Source: Cercis canadensis (taxonomy: Eukaryota; Streptophyta; Magnoliopsida; Fabales; Fabaceae). From it: a stretch of 64,000 bases of DNA. Location: positions 782,053-846,052 of the forward strand of contig QAOA01007971.1 of NCBI GenBank assembly GCA_003255065.1, read 5' to 3'. Shown piece by piece: positions 1-12,739 of this stretch; within the stretch, counting starts at the first letter, position 1; each line of letters starts with the position of its first letter. A model generated the notes under the pieces. The model worked only from the letters and a program-made list of their open reading frames with translations. It searched no databases and was not told where the DNA came from. Position numbers and translations under genes: made by a program.

Positions 1-1595
1 GTGCACTTTCAGTTTTCAAGTAAATGAAAACCATTCCGTAACCCAAAACTTGGTTTGGCTCTCCTAGGAGAGCGAAGTAGCAATTTCTCATGTTGCTTCT
101 TTGGAAATTGCCATTATCTAGTATCTAGAGTCCTAGCCGTACTATGATTCTTTTGTTTATAATTATGATGATCATAAACCGAGTTTTGGAAAATGTAATC
201 AGACGACCCCTATGCTCATTCTTTAATGCCACCATTTTCTAGCCAAAATAAAGTAAACGTTGTTCGTAATTACTTCATGCTAACTAGTTTTAGTGAAATA
301 TCATAAAGTTTTAGTAAACTTAATTGAATTCAGATGGCATCAAGCATGTATCAACAAACGCTTGGTTCTACTGATAGTAAATTGAATCTTAGGCATGCGC
401 CATTAGTTGTGATCAAGAGTTTGAGGTTTAGTGAGAGCATTGTTAGGAGATGAGAAATCGTAATTGCTCTAATCATCGAATGAGATTAGTCTCACGTCCA
501 ATTGAGTAAAGTAAGAATATTTATAGTATTAACCAAAAAATATGGCATTAATCATGTAGGTATGAAGTACGAAACTTACACTCCCCTTGTCTCGCCCCTT
601 TTAAAAAAGTGTTAAAGGTATACCGTCAATCTAAATTATTAGATTGAAGTTTTAGTGATGTTATACAAAATTTTAATCAATTTAATTAATTAAATTCATA
701 TACTATTAAATATGAAAGTGTAAAAGATTATGTGACAATAAAAAAAAGAAAAAAAAAGTGAAGTGACATTAGCATAACTCTCAATGTTTATTATCAGTGT
801 TTCTTGTTGGGGTAGTATGAACTTTTTCATGATTTTAAATATTAATTAATTAGAAGCCATGCATAAATGGCATTGATGAGATCCTAACTAAAATATAAAT
901 GATCTCTAATCTTTCTTGTCAACAAAGCATCATAAGCACAAGTAATGCCACGGATACTCCGGTGTAAGCATATGCTCCATTTGGTTTCGATCCAAATCAT
1001 CTGACAAACAACTGAGTAAGAGAGAGAGAGAGAGAAAGACAGTAAGAAGAAGAATCTGGCAAAGAAGGTAAACCTAATCTTGATTAATTAATGCAAATCA
1101 AGCTGTTGTGCAGTAATCATTCATAAAATCTACATCTTTTAGGGCCAAATTGAGGTCTGTGAAAATTATTGGTGTGTTTGAGAATGTACAACTGTGGTAT
1201 GAGTCATCAACACTGCTAACACTAATTGCAACACTGCGTCAAACTTGCAAAGTAGACTACTTTCATATAAAATATGAACCTGCCCTTTCCTCACCCATGA
1301 TTCTTATTCATGCTCCTCCTTTCACGTTTAAACCACGTGACACCTAATCACACAATTCCACAACACATGACCCATTCACTTCCTAACGTTTCACAAACTC
1401 CACCTATCCCATGTGACCCTTTTCACTCTTCACAGCTCAGTAATGCTCTTAACCAATTTTTAGATATATAAATAAATTTGTAAAAATATACAATTAGCTG
1501 AGTAGAGTAATGATTTTTTGTTATTCAAAATTAATAAAAAAAAAATTAGATTTCAATTTTTCATGTTTTGTATATGCATAGTTGCATACATAATT

Positions 1596-2250
1596 TTTTT
1601 CAATTGAGTCTAGAGTCCTTATCTAATTTTGTATATACACATGAAAAAATCTCAATTTTTTTTACACTTTGAACCGATACCCATCATATAAAATGACTAT
1701 TGTAAATTTGACCTAATTTTTTTTAATTGAGTATAGAGTCCTTATCTAATTTTGTATATACACATGAAAAAATCTCAATTTTTTTTACACTTTGCACCAA
1801 TACCCATCATATAAAATGAGTATTGTAAATCTAACCTAATTTTTTTCAATTGAGTCTAGAGTCCTTATCTAATTTTGTATATAGACATGAAAAAATCTCA
1901 ATTTTTTTTTTACACTTTGCACCAATACCCATCATATAAAATGACTATTGTAAATTTGACCTAATTTTTTTTAATTGAGTATAGAGTCCTTATCTAATTT
2001 TGTATATGCACATGAAAAAATCTCAATTTTTTTTACACTTTGCACCAATACCCATCATATAAAATGAGTATTGTAAATCTAACCTAATTTTTTTCAATTG
2101 AGTCTAGAGTCCTTATCTAATTTTGTATATACACATGAAAAAATCTCAATTTTTTTTTTTTTTTTTTACACCGATACCCATCATATAGAATGAATATTGT
2201 AGATGTGCCCTAATTTTTTTTCAATTTAGTAGAGTCCTTATCTAATTTTG
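1596..2250. repeat. Tandem array, about 123-bp unit, alternating subtypes
   Basis: The phrase AATTGAGTCTAGAGTCC or a close variant recurs at about 1602, 1725, 1848, 1973, 2096 and (degenerate) 2223, giving spacings of 123-127 bp. Each unit also contains TTGTATATACACATG and a CCCATCATATAAAATGA segment. Units alternate between a form ending ACTATTGTAAATTTGACC and one ending AGTATTGTAAATCTAACC, so the array looks built from 246-bp dimers. The last unit is diverged and has a longer T-run. Confidence 0.85.
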
Positions 2251-2542
2251 TTTACTTTTAAAATCATATCTTAACCTCTTTTTTCTTTTCTATAAGAAAA
2301 AAGGCCTCCAATCATAGATGAAGCATGGTGTGGGATTTTCCTTGGAACTCGCGAGACATGCCAAACCCTCCATGCATTGCAGTAACTGAAAAAGCTAAAA
2401 AGGCACTTTTGTCTCATGAAAACAATGTAAACATGTAATTACTTGTACAAAGATAATTCTATTAGCACATCATTTTTCTAACAATCACACCATTGGATAT
2501 GTTTGCAATATAAAGTTTAACCAAAACAATATAAAGAGTATG

Positions 2543-2758
2543 TTTAATAGGGATAAATGGGTAAATATTAAAGAAGTGTTATTTACTCTTTTTTTAAAGA
2601 GTAAAAAAAAAATATAAACATTATTTGTTAATTATATTTAATATTCTTAANTTTAATAGGGATAAATGGGTAAATATTAAAGAAGTGTTATTTACTCTTT
2701 TTTTAAAGAGTAAAAAAAAATATAAACATTATTTGTTAATTATATTTAATATGCTTAA
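2543..2758. repeat. Direct duplication flanking a single N (likely assembly join)
   Basis: About 108 bp (2543-2650) is repeated almost exactly at 2652-2758, with an N at 2651 between the copies. Near-identity plus the N point to overlapping contig ends joined without merging, rather than a true tandem repeat. Confidence 0.8.
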
Positions 2759-3094
2759 CAATTTNCATTAAAAAAAAAAAAAACCTTTTACTCTCTTATC
2801 AGACATACCCAAAATTCTCAAAAGTGCTAATAAAACTCAAATGCAAATATGTATTAGTTTATAAAATTGTAAGAAAAAACAATGTCCAACCAGCATATAT
2901 GAACTAAAATCATTCTTTAACAGATTGTCATTTGTCAACCAGTTCCTGCATAGTAGCAGCAGCCCAATTAGGCAGCCACCCCTAAAACTAGATGATGGTG
3001 GAGGGTGTCCTTCACGCGCCACCTCCACGCGTTAGCAAGGGATTGCACTTTCTATTACTCTTTTGAGTTATTGACCGTTCCTCCCCGCGACCAT

Positions 3095-3100
3095 TATAAA
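3095..3100 (+). promoter_or_regulatory. TATA box of the BKI1-like gene
   Basis: TATAAA lies 123 bp before the ATG at 3223. This would put the transcription start near 3125-3135 and give a 5' leader of about 90 nt. Position and sequence are as expected for a plant core promoter. Confidence 0.55.
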
Positions 3101-3222
3101 ATGTACTCATATATTATCTCTCCAAATTTTTTTGCTCACAAACAGACTTAACTCAGTTCTCCTCTCTTTCCAATCTATCATGTAATTGTAATTGTAGAGC
3201 AGCAAAACAAAAGAGAAGAAAG

Positions 3223-4233
3223 ATGGGGAAGAGAAGAGAGAGAGAGCAAAAGTCCCAGACGCTTCCTCCATCACCATGCCATTCCTTCTCATCTTCTTCC
3301 TCTTCGGACTTCGAGTTCACCATCTCGATCTCTCCACGCAAATCCTCACCAGCTCAGTGCCCCGCCGATGAGCTCTTCTACAAGGGCCAGCTCCTCCCTC
3401 TCCACCTCTCCCCTCGCATCTCCATGGTACGCACTCTCCTCCTCTCCTCCTCCAGCACCTCCTCCTCCTCCACCGCCACCGCCCCCCGCGACTCCACCGG
3501 CAGCTCCAACGATTCCCAATCCTCCTTCAACAGCGACCTTGCCCTCTTCCCTGACTGCGACTCCTCCCGTCCCAGCTCCGTAACAGAGGACGACGAGTTC
3601 AAGCGCCTCCACAATCCTCTCCCTGGTCGGTTCCATTTCAACCCGCAAATCAAAAAGACCAACAAGTACTTCTCCTTCTCCAGATTCTCCTCTGTTTTCC
3701 GGAAAGACCCCCACAACAAGACCCGAGACCCGGATAACATATCCGGGTCGTCAGTCAAGCGAATGAGCGCCACCGCCGGAGAGGTCATCAGGAAGTACTT
3801 GAAGAAGGTGAAGCCCTTGTACGATAAATTGTCACAAAAACAGCAGCAGCAGCAGCAGCAGAGAACCATGGAGATTTCAACGACGTCGTTGGCAAAAACA
3901 GAGAGATCCACTGTGAAAGAAACAGAGTATACAGGGAAGAGTTCGAGGAAGGAAACAGGGGGTGTGCTCTCTCATTCTTTTTCGGGAAATTTGAGATACC
4001 CAAGAAGGAAAAGCTGCGTTTCTAGTTGCCCTTCGTCGATGAGATCATCTCCGACCCATTCCGGGGTCCTTTCTCGAAGTGGGTTCGCCGGAGCAGGCAG
4101 AGCCGCCGGAGGAGGAATGTATGCCGGAGACACTTCATCCATGGAAGAGTTACAGAGCGCAATTCAAGGTGCAATCGCACATTGCAAGAACTCTTTGATT
4201 CAGAACAAAACAATGGTCAGTAACGAAATCTAA
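3223..4233 (+). CDS. BKI1: BRI1 kinase inhibitor 1-like protein (BKI1/MAKR family)
   Basis: An intronless 336-residue protein, close to the length of Arabidopsis BKI1. In that family the protein sits at the plasma membrane, binds the kinase domain of the brassinosteroid receptor BRI1 and blocks BAK1 association; on brassinosteroid perception it is phosphorylated on tyrosine and released. Visible marks: an FEF motif at about residues 30-32 followed by PADELFYKGQLLPL (47-60); Ser-rich low-complexity stretches; a Lys/Arg-rich segment with the family tyrosine motif KKVKPLY (194-200); a run of seven Gln (207-213, CAG codons); and a C-terminal BRI1-interacting helix beginning SSMEELQSAIQ (305-315) with AHCKNS after it. 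The start is the first in-frame ATG after a plausible TATA box. Its neighbour 14 kb downstream, a DUF1645 gene, shares the ADELF..G.LLP motif. I infer an ordinary functional copy; assignment to BKI1 rather than another MAKR rests on the C-terminal helix. Confidence 0.87.
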   Translation: MGKRREREQKSQTLPPSPCHSFSSSSSSDFEFTISISPRKSSPAQCPADELFYKGQLLPLHLSPRISMVRTLLLSSSSTSSSSTATAPRDSTGSSNDSQSSFNSDLALFPDCDSSRPSSVTEDDEFKRLHNPLPGRFHFNPQIKKTNKYFSFSRFSSVFRKDPHNKTRDPDNISGSSVKRMSATAGEVIRKYLKKVKPLYDKLSQKQQQQQQQRTMEISTTSLAKTERSTVKETEYTGKSSRKETGGVLSHSFSGNLRYPRRKSCVSSCPSSMRSSPTHSGVLSRSGFAGAGRAAGGGMYAGDTSSMEELQSAIQGAIAHCKNSLIQNKTMVSNEI

Positions 4234-7019
4234 TAAACCGAAAAAGAGAGAAAAAACTCTCATTTTTCTCATGCAGCTCCTCTCTGTTTCCCTGTTCCAG
4301 GATCTGATTAACCCAAATATGTCAAAAAAAGTTTTCCTTTTTCCTTTTCTGCTTTTAGCTTCTTCGCCTGTTTTCTTTTTCTTAAAAAAAATCTGACAAG
4401 AAGATGAGGTCAAATCTGCATGTGACTGTAATTGGAACGTTCATTTGGATTTGCTGGTTAAGATAGCATGGAAATGGGAGGTTTCCGACTATTAGTAGCC
4501 ATGGAAGTTTGAAATTCATTGTGCGTTATGGTTTCTTTCCACTGTCTGTGAATAGTAATAATAAACAATGACTACAGGGACCTTTTTGTAGTAGTAATTA
4601 CTCTGCAGCTCTGCATTCTGCAACGTAGAATTGGCAGCATCTGATTTGTTTTTTTATGCCAAATGATTCCATCTTTATCGTTAGCAGAGCTTCTGAAAAT
4701 CTCAAGCGTTTATTTAAATTAAATATTAGTAAGAAAGCATTTTTTCTTTTTTCTTTTTTACAAAGCAGCACAATGTGCAGGAAACATAATCCCTTACACT
4801 ATCAAACATTATAATTGACTAAACGATGTGCCATTAAACTCTCTCAAGATATTTGATTGATTGCATTTTGACTTCGTTAATTGCCAAGAGCTTGGTGGTA
4901 GTACCATAGTGAATCTGCAAATGCAATGCACTATTAGGGTGTTGAAGTTGTTATATGAACTGTGCATGTGCGTGAGATCAAAGCAAGTTTCAGCTTTTTG
5001 TGATTGGATAAGACGGTGATATAATTAAACGTGCATTTATTGTTGAAGAACAGATGGGAACGTTCTGTGTATTGTGTTCGTGTGCTACCCTACCTTGCTA
5101 GCTGCTACGTTGAATATGAAAATTTTTGTGCATATTGTTTTGTTTGCTTTGTGTTGAATTTGAATTGAAAAGGGAATAGCCATTGTTGACACTTCTCTAT
5201 GTGCTAAAAGGTTGCTTGTTTTCTCCCACTACACGAGTTTCTCTTGGTTGGAAAAAAGTGCACAATGATTTCAACCAGAGGAAATCAAAACTTAAGAGGG
5301 TCATCAGCACACGGATTCTTCTCCTTATGAGTCTGGAAATTAATAACTTTAATGCTACGCATATTATTCAAATCTCTATTATATCTGCTGGCTTGAATTA
5401 ATTTTTTAATACAACGTAATCGTATAGCAAATTTTATTTTGTCACTTTTTGTGTGTAATTATATCATTGTAAATCATAAAATTAAATTAAAAAAAATGAT
5501 ACTTGATGTCATACAATGTATTGAAACTTAACCGATCCACTATCAATTCACAAAATACAATTAGTACAATAACAAAAGAAAATGACATGTAGAGACTTGT
5601 TCCGCANCATATTATTCAAATCTCTATTATATCTGCTGGCTTGAATTAATTTTTTAATACAACGTAATCGTATAGCAAATTTTATTTTGTCACTTTGTGT
5701 GTGTAATTATATCATTGTAAATCATAAAATTAAATTAAAAAAAATGATACTTGATGTCATACAATGTATTGAAACTTAACCGATCCACTATCAATTCACA
5801 AAATACAATTAGTACAATAACAAAAGAAAATGACATGTAGAGACTTGTTCCGCAGTTCTAGAGAACTGCAAAGAGTATATTATTTTTTAATGTAATGTTT
5901 TATGTTTTAATATTCTATAGCATAATCAGTCAAATGTAGTACAAATATGAAGAACTTGATAATTAATAATGTTGTGAAGTTAACATTATAATATTGTTTA
6001 AGATAATGTTATATATACAATTATTTTTATCACTTTTGACAGATTCTGAANTCTGAATTCAAGTGGCTTATTTATTTTATTTTTATTTTGTATAACTTAA
6101 ATTTTGCCACATTAGACAAGTTTTTGAACAATTTGTTACAATTGTTAATGAAATTGTTGTTTTTCTGTTATTTCTTAATGAAACAAAGCGATGGCTTGAA
6201 CATAAGATCATATAACATGCATAGCAAATCAGACAATTTATGAAGAGTGAGTATGCAAATGTTCTTAGATAGGGACGTTTTATACTTTTTCTTATGTGTT
6301 GAAGATACTTGTGTTTGGTAGAAGTATCTTTCGGCTTTTCCTATTAAGATAATGCTTATCCCAAACAGATAATTAATAATGATTACTTTCGCTAAATTAT
6401 TTTGAATTTGGTATGAGATATTTCAAAACTTAATATTGATAAATTCTCATAAATTTAATAATCTATTAATGTAATGTGACAACGAAAGTATAAAGTTAAA
6501 AACAATTAGAGAGGGAGAGACTAATAAAAATTAGATACAAATTACTAATAGTAAGGTCAGGTCAATTGTCCTAAAACCTTAACTTTTACATATATAATAC
6601 ACTAGTTCTTGTACATTTTCATGCAATCAAATTGAAAATCACACACGCTATTTGCACAAATAACTATATGATATGATTATGTATGATATATTAGGCACGT
6701 GAACAAGTTCAAGAAGAAAAAAAAAATTAAGTAAAATTCAAGAAGTGTGGTTAAAAAAATGGAGAATTAGTAATTTAAAATAAATTTTCTATTATTTTAT
6801 TATTGTTAACTATAATTATAATCTCACCCCTATTAGGCTATTAGTAATTTATTCAAAAAATTTCCAATAAAAATAAGGACATTTTGAAAACTTTAAAATA
6901 AAACACAATCCAATCAAAATAAATAAATAAATAAAACACACCAATGAAGAACTTCCCAAGTGTTTTATTTATTAATCATATACATATTTAACATAATATT
7001 TAAGCATTCAAATAGTGTG
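4234..7019. other. Intergenic region downstream of the BKI1-like gene
   Basis: The first few hundred bases are probably the 3' UTR. Beyond that it is AT-rich DNA without a supportable gene. It contains the N-flanked duplication at 5360-5854 and an isolated N at 6051. Confidence 0.6.
5360..5854. repeat. 247-bp direct duplication flanking a single N (likely assembly join)
   Basis: 5360-5606 and 5608-5854 are nearly identical and are separated by an N at 5607. The repeat ends exactly at the N, which is what two overlapping contig ends would give. One small difference is visible (CACTTTTTGTG against CACTTTGTGTG). Confidence 0.85.
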
Positions 7020-8005
7020 NNNNNNNNNNNNNNNNNNNNNNNNNNNNNNNNNNNNNNNNNNNNNNNNNNNNNNNNNNNNNNNNNNNNNNNNNNNNNNNNN
7101 NNNNNNNNNNNNNNNNNNNNNNNNNNNNNNNNNNNNNNNNNNNNNNNNNNNNNNNNNNNNNNNNNNNNNNNNNNNNNNNNNNNNNNNNNNNNNNNNNNNN
7201 NNNNNNNNNNNNNNNNNNNNNNNNNNNNNNNNNNNNNNNNNNNNNNNNNNNNNNNNNNNNNNNNNNNNNNNNNNNNNNNNNNNNNNNNNNNNNNNNNNNN
7301 NNNNNNNNNNNNNNNNNNNNNNNNNNNNNNNNNNNNNNNNNNNNNNNNNNNNNNNNNNNNNNNNNNNNNNNNNNNNNNNNNNNNNNNNNNNNNNNNNNNN
7401 NNNNNNNNNNNNNNNNNNNNNNNNNNNNNNNNNNNNNNNNNNNNNNNNNNNNNNNNNNNNNNNNNNNNNNNNNNNNNNNNNNNNNNNNNNNNNNNNNNNN
7501 NNNNNNNNNNNNNNNNNNNNNNNNNNNNNNNNNNNNNNNNNNNNNNNNNNNNNNNNNNNNNNNNNNNNNNNNNNNNNNNNNNNNNNNNNNNNNNNNNNNN
7601 NNNNNNNNNNNNNNNNNNNNNNNNNNNNNNNNNNNNNNNNNNNNNNNNNNNNNNNNNNNNNNNNNNNNNNNNNNNNNNNNNNNNNNNNNNNNNNNNNNNN
7701 NNNNNNNNNNNNNNNNNNNNNNNNNNNNNNNNNNNNNNNNNNNNNNNNNNNNNNNNNNNNNNNNNNNNNNNNNNNNNNNNNNNNNNNNNNNNNNNNNNNN
7801 NNNNNNNNNNNNNNNNNNNNNNNNNNNNNNNNNNNNNNNNNNNNNNNNNNNNNNNNNNNNNNNNNNNNNNNNNNNNNNNNNNNNNNNNNNNNNNNNNNNN
7901 NNNNNNNNNNNNNNNNNNNNNNNNNNNNNNNNNNNNNNNNNNNNNNNNNNNNNNNNNNNNNNNNNNNNNNNNNNNNNNNNNNNNNNNNNNNNNNNNNNNN
8001 NNNNN
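7020..8005. other. Assembly gap (986 N)
   Basis: A run of N. Nothing can be said about its content, and open frames that cross it are meaningless. Confidence 0.99.
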
Positions 8006-11000
8006 AAAAAAAAATCTTACCTTCATAATTTGGGTCAACTTTGTGGATGAACTTTACAACACACGGTCATGGTTTGTTCCATCTCTCTCCGTAACGTACG
8101 GTTTGTAGAGCCCACAAGACTTAAGAAGGGTCCTACTACTTTTGTGCCCGTCCGATAGGTCGGTGTGCGTTGCGTGTTGGATCTCTCTCTGCGATTATCA
8201 TGTGACCCTGCACAATCTCCACTCTTTTCTTTCTTTTTATTTTTCTCTAATATTTTTCTCGGAGTTAATTCCAATCAAGTTTTAGAAACTGTAAAAAAAA
8301 TAAAAAAATAAAAAAATTACTAAAGGCATCTAATTTTTATGTATGTGCCTACTATATTATGAAAAATTATTAAAATATTTTTTGGTGCTAAATAATTATT
8401 CTATTTATTTTGTAACATGTAATAAACACTTAATATTAAAGGATATTTTGGTTATTTCATATAATGTGAAAAATACCTACTTGGAGAGTAGGTGTTTTTT
8501 GGCACCATTTAAAAAATATTCACAAGTTCTTAAACCTAGGAATAATAGTCTTTTTTTCTTAAAAGAGTAAGGATTTAAGTTTTAATGTTTAGTATACTTT
8601 TTTGAGAACATTATTTTCAAGATCTTGAACTTGAGAGAAAAGACAGAGTTTGGATATATCATAAATAACTAAAATACCCTTCAGCAATAGGTGATTATTC
8701 TGTATATATTTAAATAAGATAACCACATTTATAAATAGAATACGACATAATACTGAATGATATTTTGGTCATTTCACAAAATACCCAAACTTTTTTATTC
8801 TTAACTTGAACAAAATTTTATTAATTTTTGTCTTTGGTATATTGCAAAGTCATTGGTATTAAAATTTCTATCCAAGTGTCCATCAACCAACTTTTAACAT
8901 TGTACACAAGTATAATTGGTTTTGAAATCTCTCACAATAGATGGGTCTCAAGTTTATATCTCTATTCCCTTTTCTCAACTAAAAAAATTTAGCTTTATTT
9001 CTCTAATGATAGGAAAAAAAACATATAACATTTATATAATGTTTTATTACAACTTAATATGAAGTTATTGAGAATTTTTGGTTCATCTCATATGCATATA
9101 TATAGATGAATATTCTTTTGGTAAGCCATGAATCAAATGAAATGAGTTATAAAACGTTCCACTTAAGCATTGTCATATGATACATATTATACGCAGTTAA
9201 AGAAATAATATAAGTGAATACTGATTACTGAATCATTATGTAAAAGATTAAAATTTTAATTTATCGAATAACAATTCTACAATTTACAAACAGGAATGGG
9301 ATATGAAAAATATCTAAAGCACAATCGTTAATTTTGAGAACGATAAATATTGATGATCTTAGAGGAGAAGTCTAACTTGAACACATCATTTGGAAAAAAA
9401 AAAAAAGTATATCTACTTTCATCATGTAACTTAAATACGAGTGAATGAAAAAGCATTTTAGAGTAATATGCATTTTTTTTTTATATAAGAAGACTGAAAA
9501 TAAGTACTAAGTACTTTAACTTAAAATTTATATTTTCAAATTTGATTATAAGTAGATGAAGTGCAATTTAAAGGAGGAGATATAAAGTATTATCTATGCA
9601 TATATTTTTTTTTTAATGGGAATTTATGAATCCTTTTGTCTTCTTTCAAAAAAAAAAAAAAGAATCCTTTTGTCTAATACATATTTCAATTTAAAAAAGA
9701 ACAATTAAAATAGTCAACACATTGAATGATTTGAATTTTGTTTCATTAATTTGCCAACATGCTTTATATCCTGGCCCATATAAGAAGATTGCTGTTGTAA
9801 TTCCTTTTTATGTACATATGAAAATAACAATGATATTTTACAAAGAAAAAAGATTGAGCTACTTGGAATTTTCTTCTTAATCAAACTATATGAATCACGT
9901 TTGGGTTGGATATAATTCTATTATCCATACCCAAAAAAGAATAAATCAACTAATTTAAAAGAAGAAATCATGCACCCAAGTGGTGATGCCAAAGAATGCT
10001 TTTGTTTTCTATAGAAGAAATGAAATGGATTGGCAGATGACTCTCTTGCACTAAATTTTTGGAGAGTCAATTTTGCAAATGATAGCCAGTTATGTGGGGG
10101 CCTTGGGGTATTATTTGGTCTGGAATCTCTTTGTTTTTCAGGAGCTCTCGAATATCAAAAGTTTGAAGCTTGAGGGTAGAACATCAATTTCAAAATTTTG
10201 GAATTTCCAAGTTGTCGTATAAATAGGGGTTCCACATGGCCTTCGCCAGGGACAGCTCACATGCCTTTTGTCACATAACAAAATACAAAGAAATATACTT
10301 CTTACACACTACCAGAAAAGATTTAAGTCACCCGTTAAAATTTAGGTAAGTCTAATCCGATTAAATGTATGTTGTTATATATGTATAATGTGAGATAGTG
10401 TAACAATTATTAATGTGTAAGTAGCATAGCGTTAATTAATTGTAGCTAAAGTATTAAAAAATAGCATTAACTAACATGAAAGTGAATGGCCCCCAATGTG
10501 TTTTGTTGTGTTCTTCATGCTTTCTAACTCTCCCTCTCATGCTCAGAGCTCTTCACGTGTCTAAGTTACCATGCATTATATCACATGCGTGCCTCTGCTG
10601 GTTAAGTATCTATCAAGTATCTATCCACTCTGGGAATGAGTGTTATGGATCAAAATCTAAATCGTCGGCATTTATTTGGTTTTGCTCTGCTGGCTGAATC
10701 TATGTCGCAGTTTATGGTGTTAATTAGTACCAATAAGTAAAGTTTCAGAGTGAAAAAGTTTGTGTGGTTGTTGAACGCTGCCGAACGCATATCTTTCATT
10801 GTGCATGGCTTTAGAAGCTTACTGACTGCGTGCCATAAAGATCTCCATCAATGTTTGTTCTCTACAGCTACTTTACAGCATCTTGCTATCACTTATTTGT
10901 TTATGCAGGAAGCCTTTTAACCTTTGGATGCAAACTGAGTTTCAGATATGGACTCAAGACATCATGATGTTGGAAGGTGCATTAAATTCACAAATGTGGC

Positions 11001-12739
11001 TTATACAAATTTCATGAATATCATTGAGTGGAAGAATCTCAGCCCAATTATTATAGCTAGTTTTATTTATCTGATTCATATTTTGTCAGAATAGTTTGTG
11101 AAGTATTTGTGCCCAAAATTCATGTATTTGTTTCACTACTCTAGATTTTTGGGACTTCATCAACTATTCGAACACTTCACTGGAATTTGTGTATTTATCA
11201 CTACACTTAAATGGTATATATATTATATATTGATCAACATAAAATTTGTGTATTTGTCACTACTAATGCTAATGTATTGAAAACTAATATTCTCTTGCAT
11301 TGATCACTTAAAGTTATTATATGTGGTTTAATAATGAGAAATTTATATAATTTATGAGAAGCCAGGGATTTAACCTTTGTACTATCATGTAACAAAAACA
11401 AAAATGTCTTATATTAGCTAATCTGCACATTTGTTGGCTTTGTAGGCATGAAGAACTGCAGATATTATAGAGACGAAGCATTCAGAGACCAAAGAGGATA
11501 TAAATAAATTATGAAAACCATTAATTTCTGGGTCCTGCTCAACTATTCACTAGCTAGTCTAGGACCATCCTAAAGAGCCCATAGTTCAGCTTGAAAGCTG
11601 GCTGTACGTAGTAACATCCTATGTGTCTTTCTTCGTGCATCATTGAATAGCGTGATCATGCATTTAATTCTAAAGCATAACCCTATTTTATAAGCAAGCT
11701 GCTTCACATTAATGAACATTAATTATCATCATAAATGAATATGTCAACTAAAGTTATCTAATTTACTTAGCTATTTGGTGGATACCTACTTTATTTTCAG
11801 CTTTCAATTTCTCACCACCCTAGCTACCTATCTAGCTCAGTCATGAACAAAAACACAGAATAATATTGATAAATCCCTCAAGAAATAAGTCATTTTAGAA
11901 TTGACTGAGATAATGATATTTAATTAATCTCATTTTCTCAGTGTCACCTAATTCTTGAGGAATTTCTTATTCTTGCGCATTTAGGCAAATTTGGAGAACT
12001 TTTTAGTACATAATGCAATGGAGGTTTCAACTTAAATATAATAAATTATCTAAAGTCTTCACCGCTAATCCTATAGCTTACCAACTGGGACATTGACAAC
12101 TTCTACTGTCTTAGTTTGCTTGCTTTTCAATTTTCATATTAATTAAGAGTTAAACTTACTCATGTAGCATTAAGTAATGGCATCAGTATTGGGGTTTGCA
12201 AACATTAGTTTAGATATTTGCAGGAAGTAAACCATCCTCGATTTTATACCCAGTTCCAGCCTGATGATTGTCGTTATTAGTGCAACTTCACTATCTGCCA
12301 CAGGCTGATATATATTGTATGTTTTTCTTTTGAACAAAAATGAGATCTCATTTGCTCCGTTGACATTATTAACAAAAATTATAAGATTAATAATTGAAGA
12401 AAAAAAATATAAATAAGTGATAGATATGTATGTTGTAGTATCGTCTGATTAAGAATTGAGCTGCTGCATACTCAGCGTGAAGAAGGGAACTTTTTTGTGC
12501 AGATTACAGTAAGCTAGTTTGGAAATATAAATAACTGATAGATATGTATATTCTATTTAAAAGATAGATATGTATAGATTTAATGGGCGCTTGGCTCAAC
12601 AATGAAAAATTCGGACTCTTCACTTAATTTTGATTTGAGACTATGAAAATTTATTGAGAAGACATTTTGTTAATATCTAGTAAACTCATTATCTCTTGCT
12701 ATAGTAAAAAGACTAAAATGCCTTTGTTATAGTAAAAAG
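8006..12739. other. Intergenic region between gap and hAT-like element
   Basis: AT-rich DNA with many homopolymer runs and no recognisable protein. The one part that stands out is around 10.2-10.35 kb, where a strong TATA element is followed by a good splice-donor sequence (listed separately). Confidence 0.5.
10218..10351 (+). promoter_or_regulatory. Candidate promoter and first exon of an unrecognised, possibly non-coding transcript
   Basis: TATAAATAGG at 10218-10227 is followed by a less AT-rich stretch and, at 10345/10346, by AG|GTAAGT, a consensus 5' splice site. With a normal TATA-to-start distance the transcript would begin near 10250, after the nearby ATG at 10236, leaving no sizeable open frame. 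A candidate acceptor (TTTATGCAG) occurs near 10909. This may be a long non-coding RNA or small-RNA precursor gene, or chance; no family was recognised. Confidence 0.22.

Larger units (their letters stand above)
1..3094. other. Intergenic region upstream of the BKI1-like gene
   Basis: No convincing gene is seen. The DNA is AT-rich and holds a short (AG)n run near 1019-1036, a 123-bp tandem array (1596-2250), and a duplicated stretch around an N at 2651. Short open frames here have no recognisable family, codon bias or conserved motif. A single N also lies at 2765. Confidence 0.6.

Noticed and set aside
1150-1347. 65-codon open frame upstream of the BKI1-like gene
   Set aside because: No homology, no ATG start of its own, no promoter; probably chance.
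3346-3911. Open frames antisense to the BKI1-like gene
   Set aside because: Low-complexity shadows of Ser/Pro-rich codons; no independent evidence.
6960-8108. Long open frames across the N run, both strands
   Set aside because: They consist of undetermined bases; no real sequence supports them.
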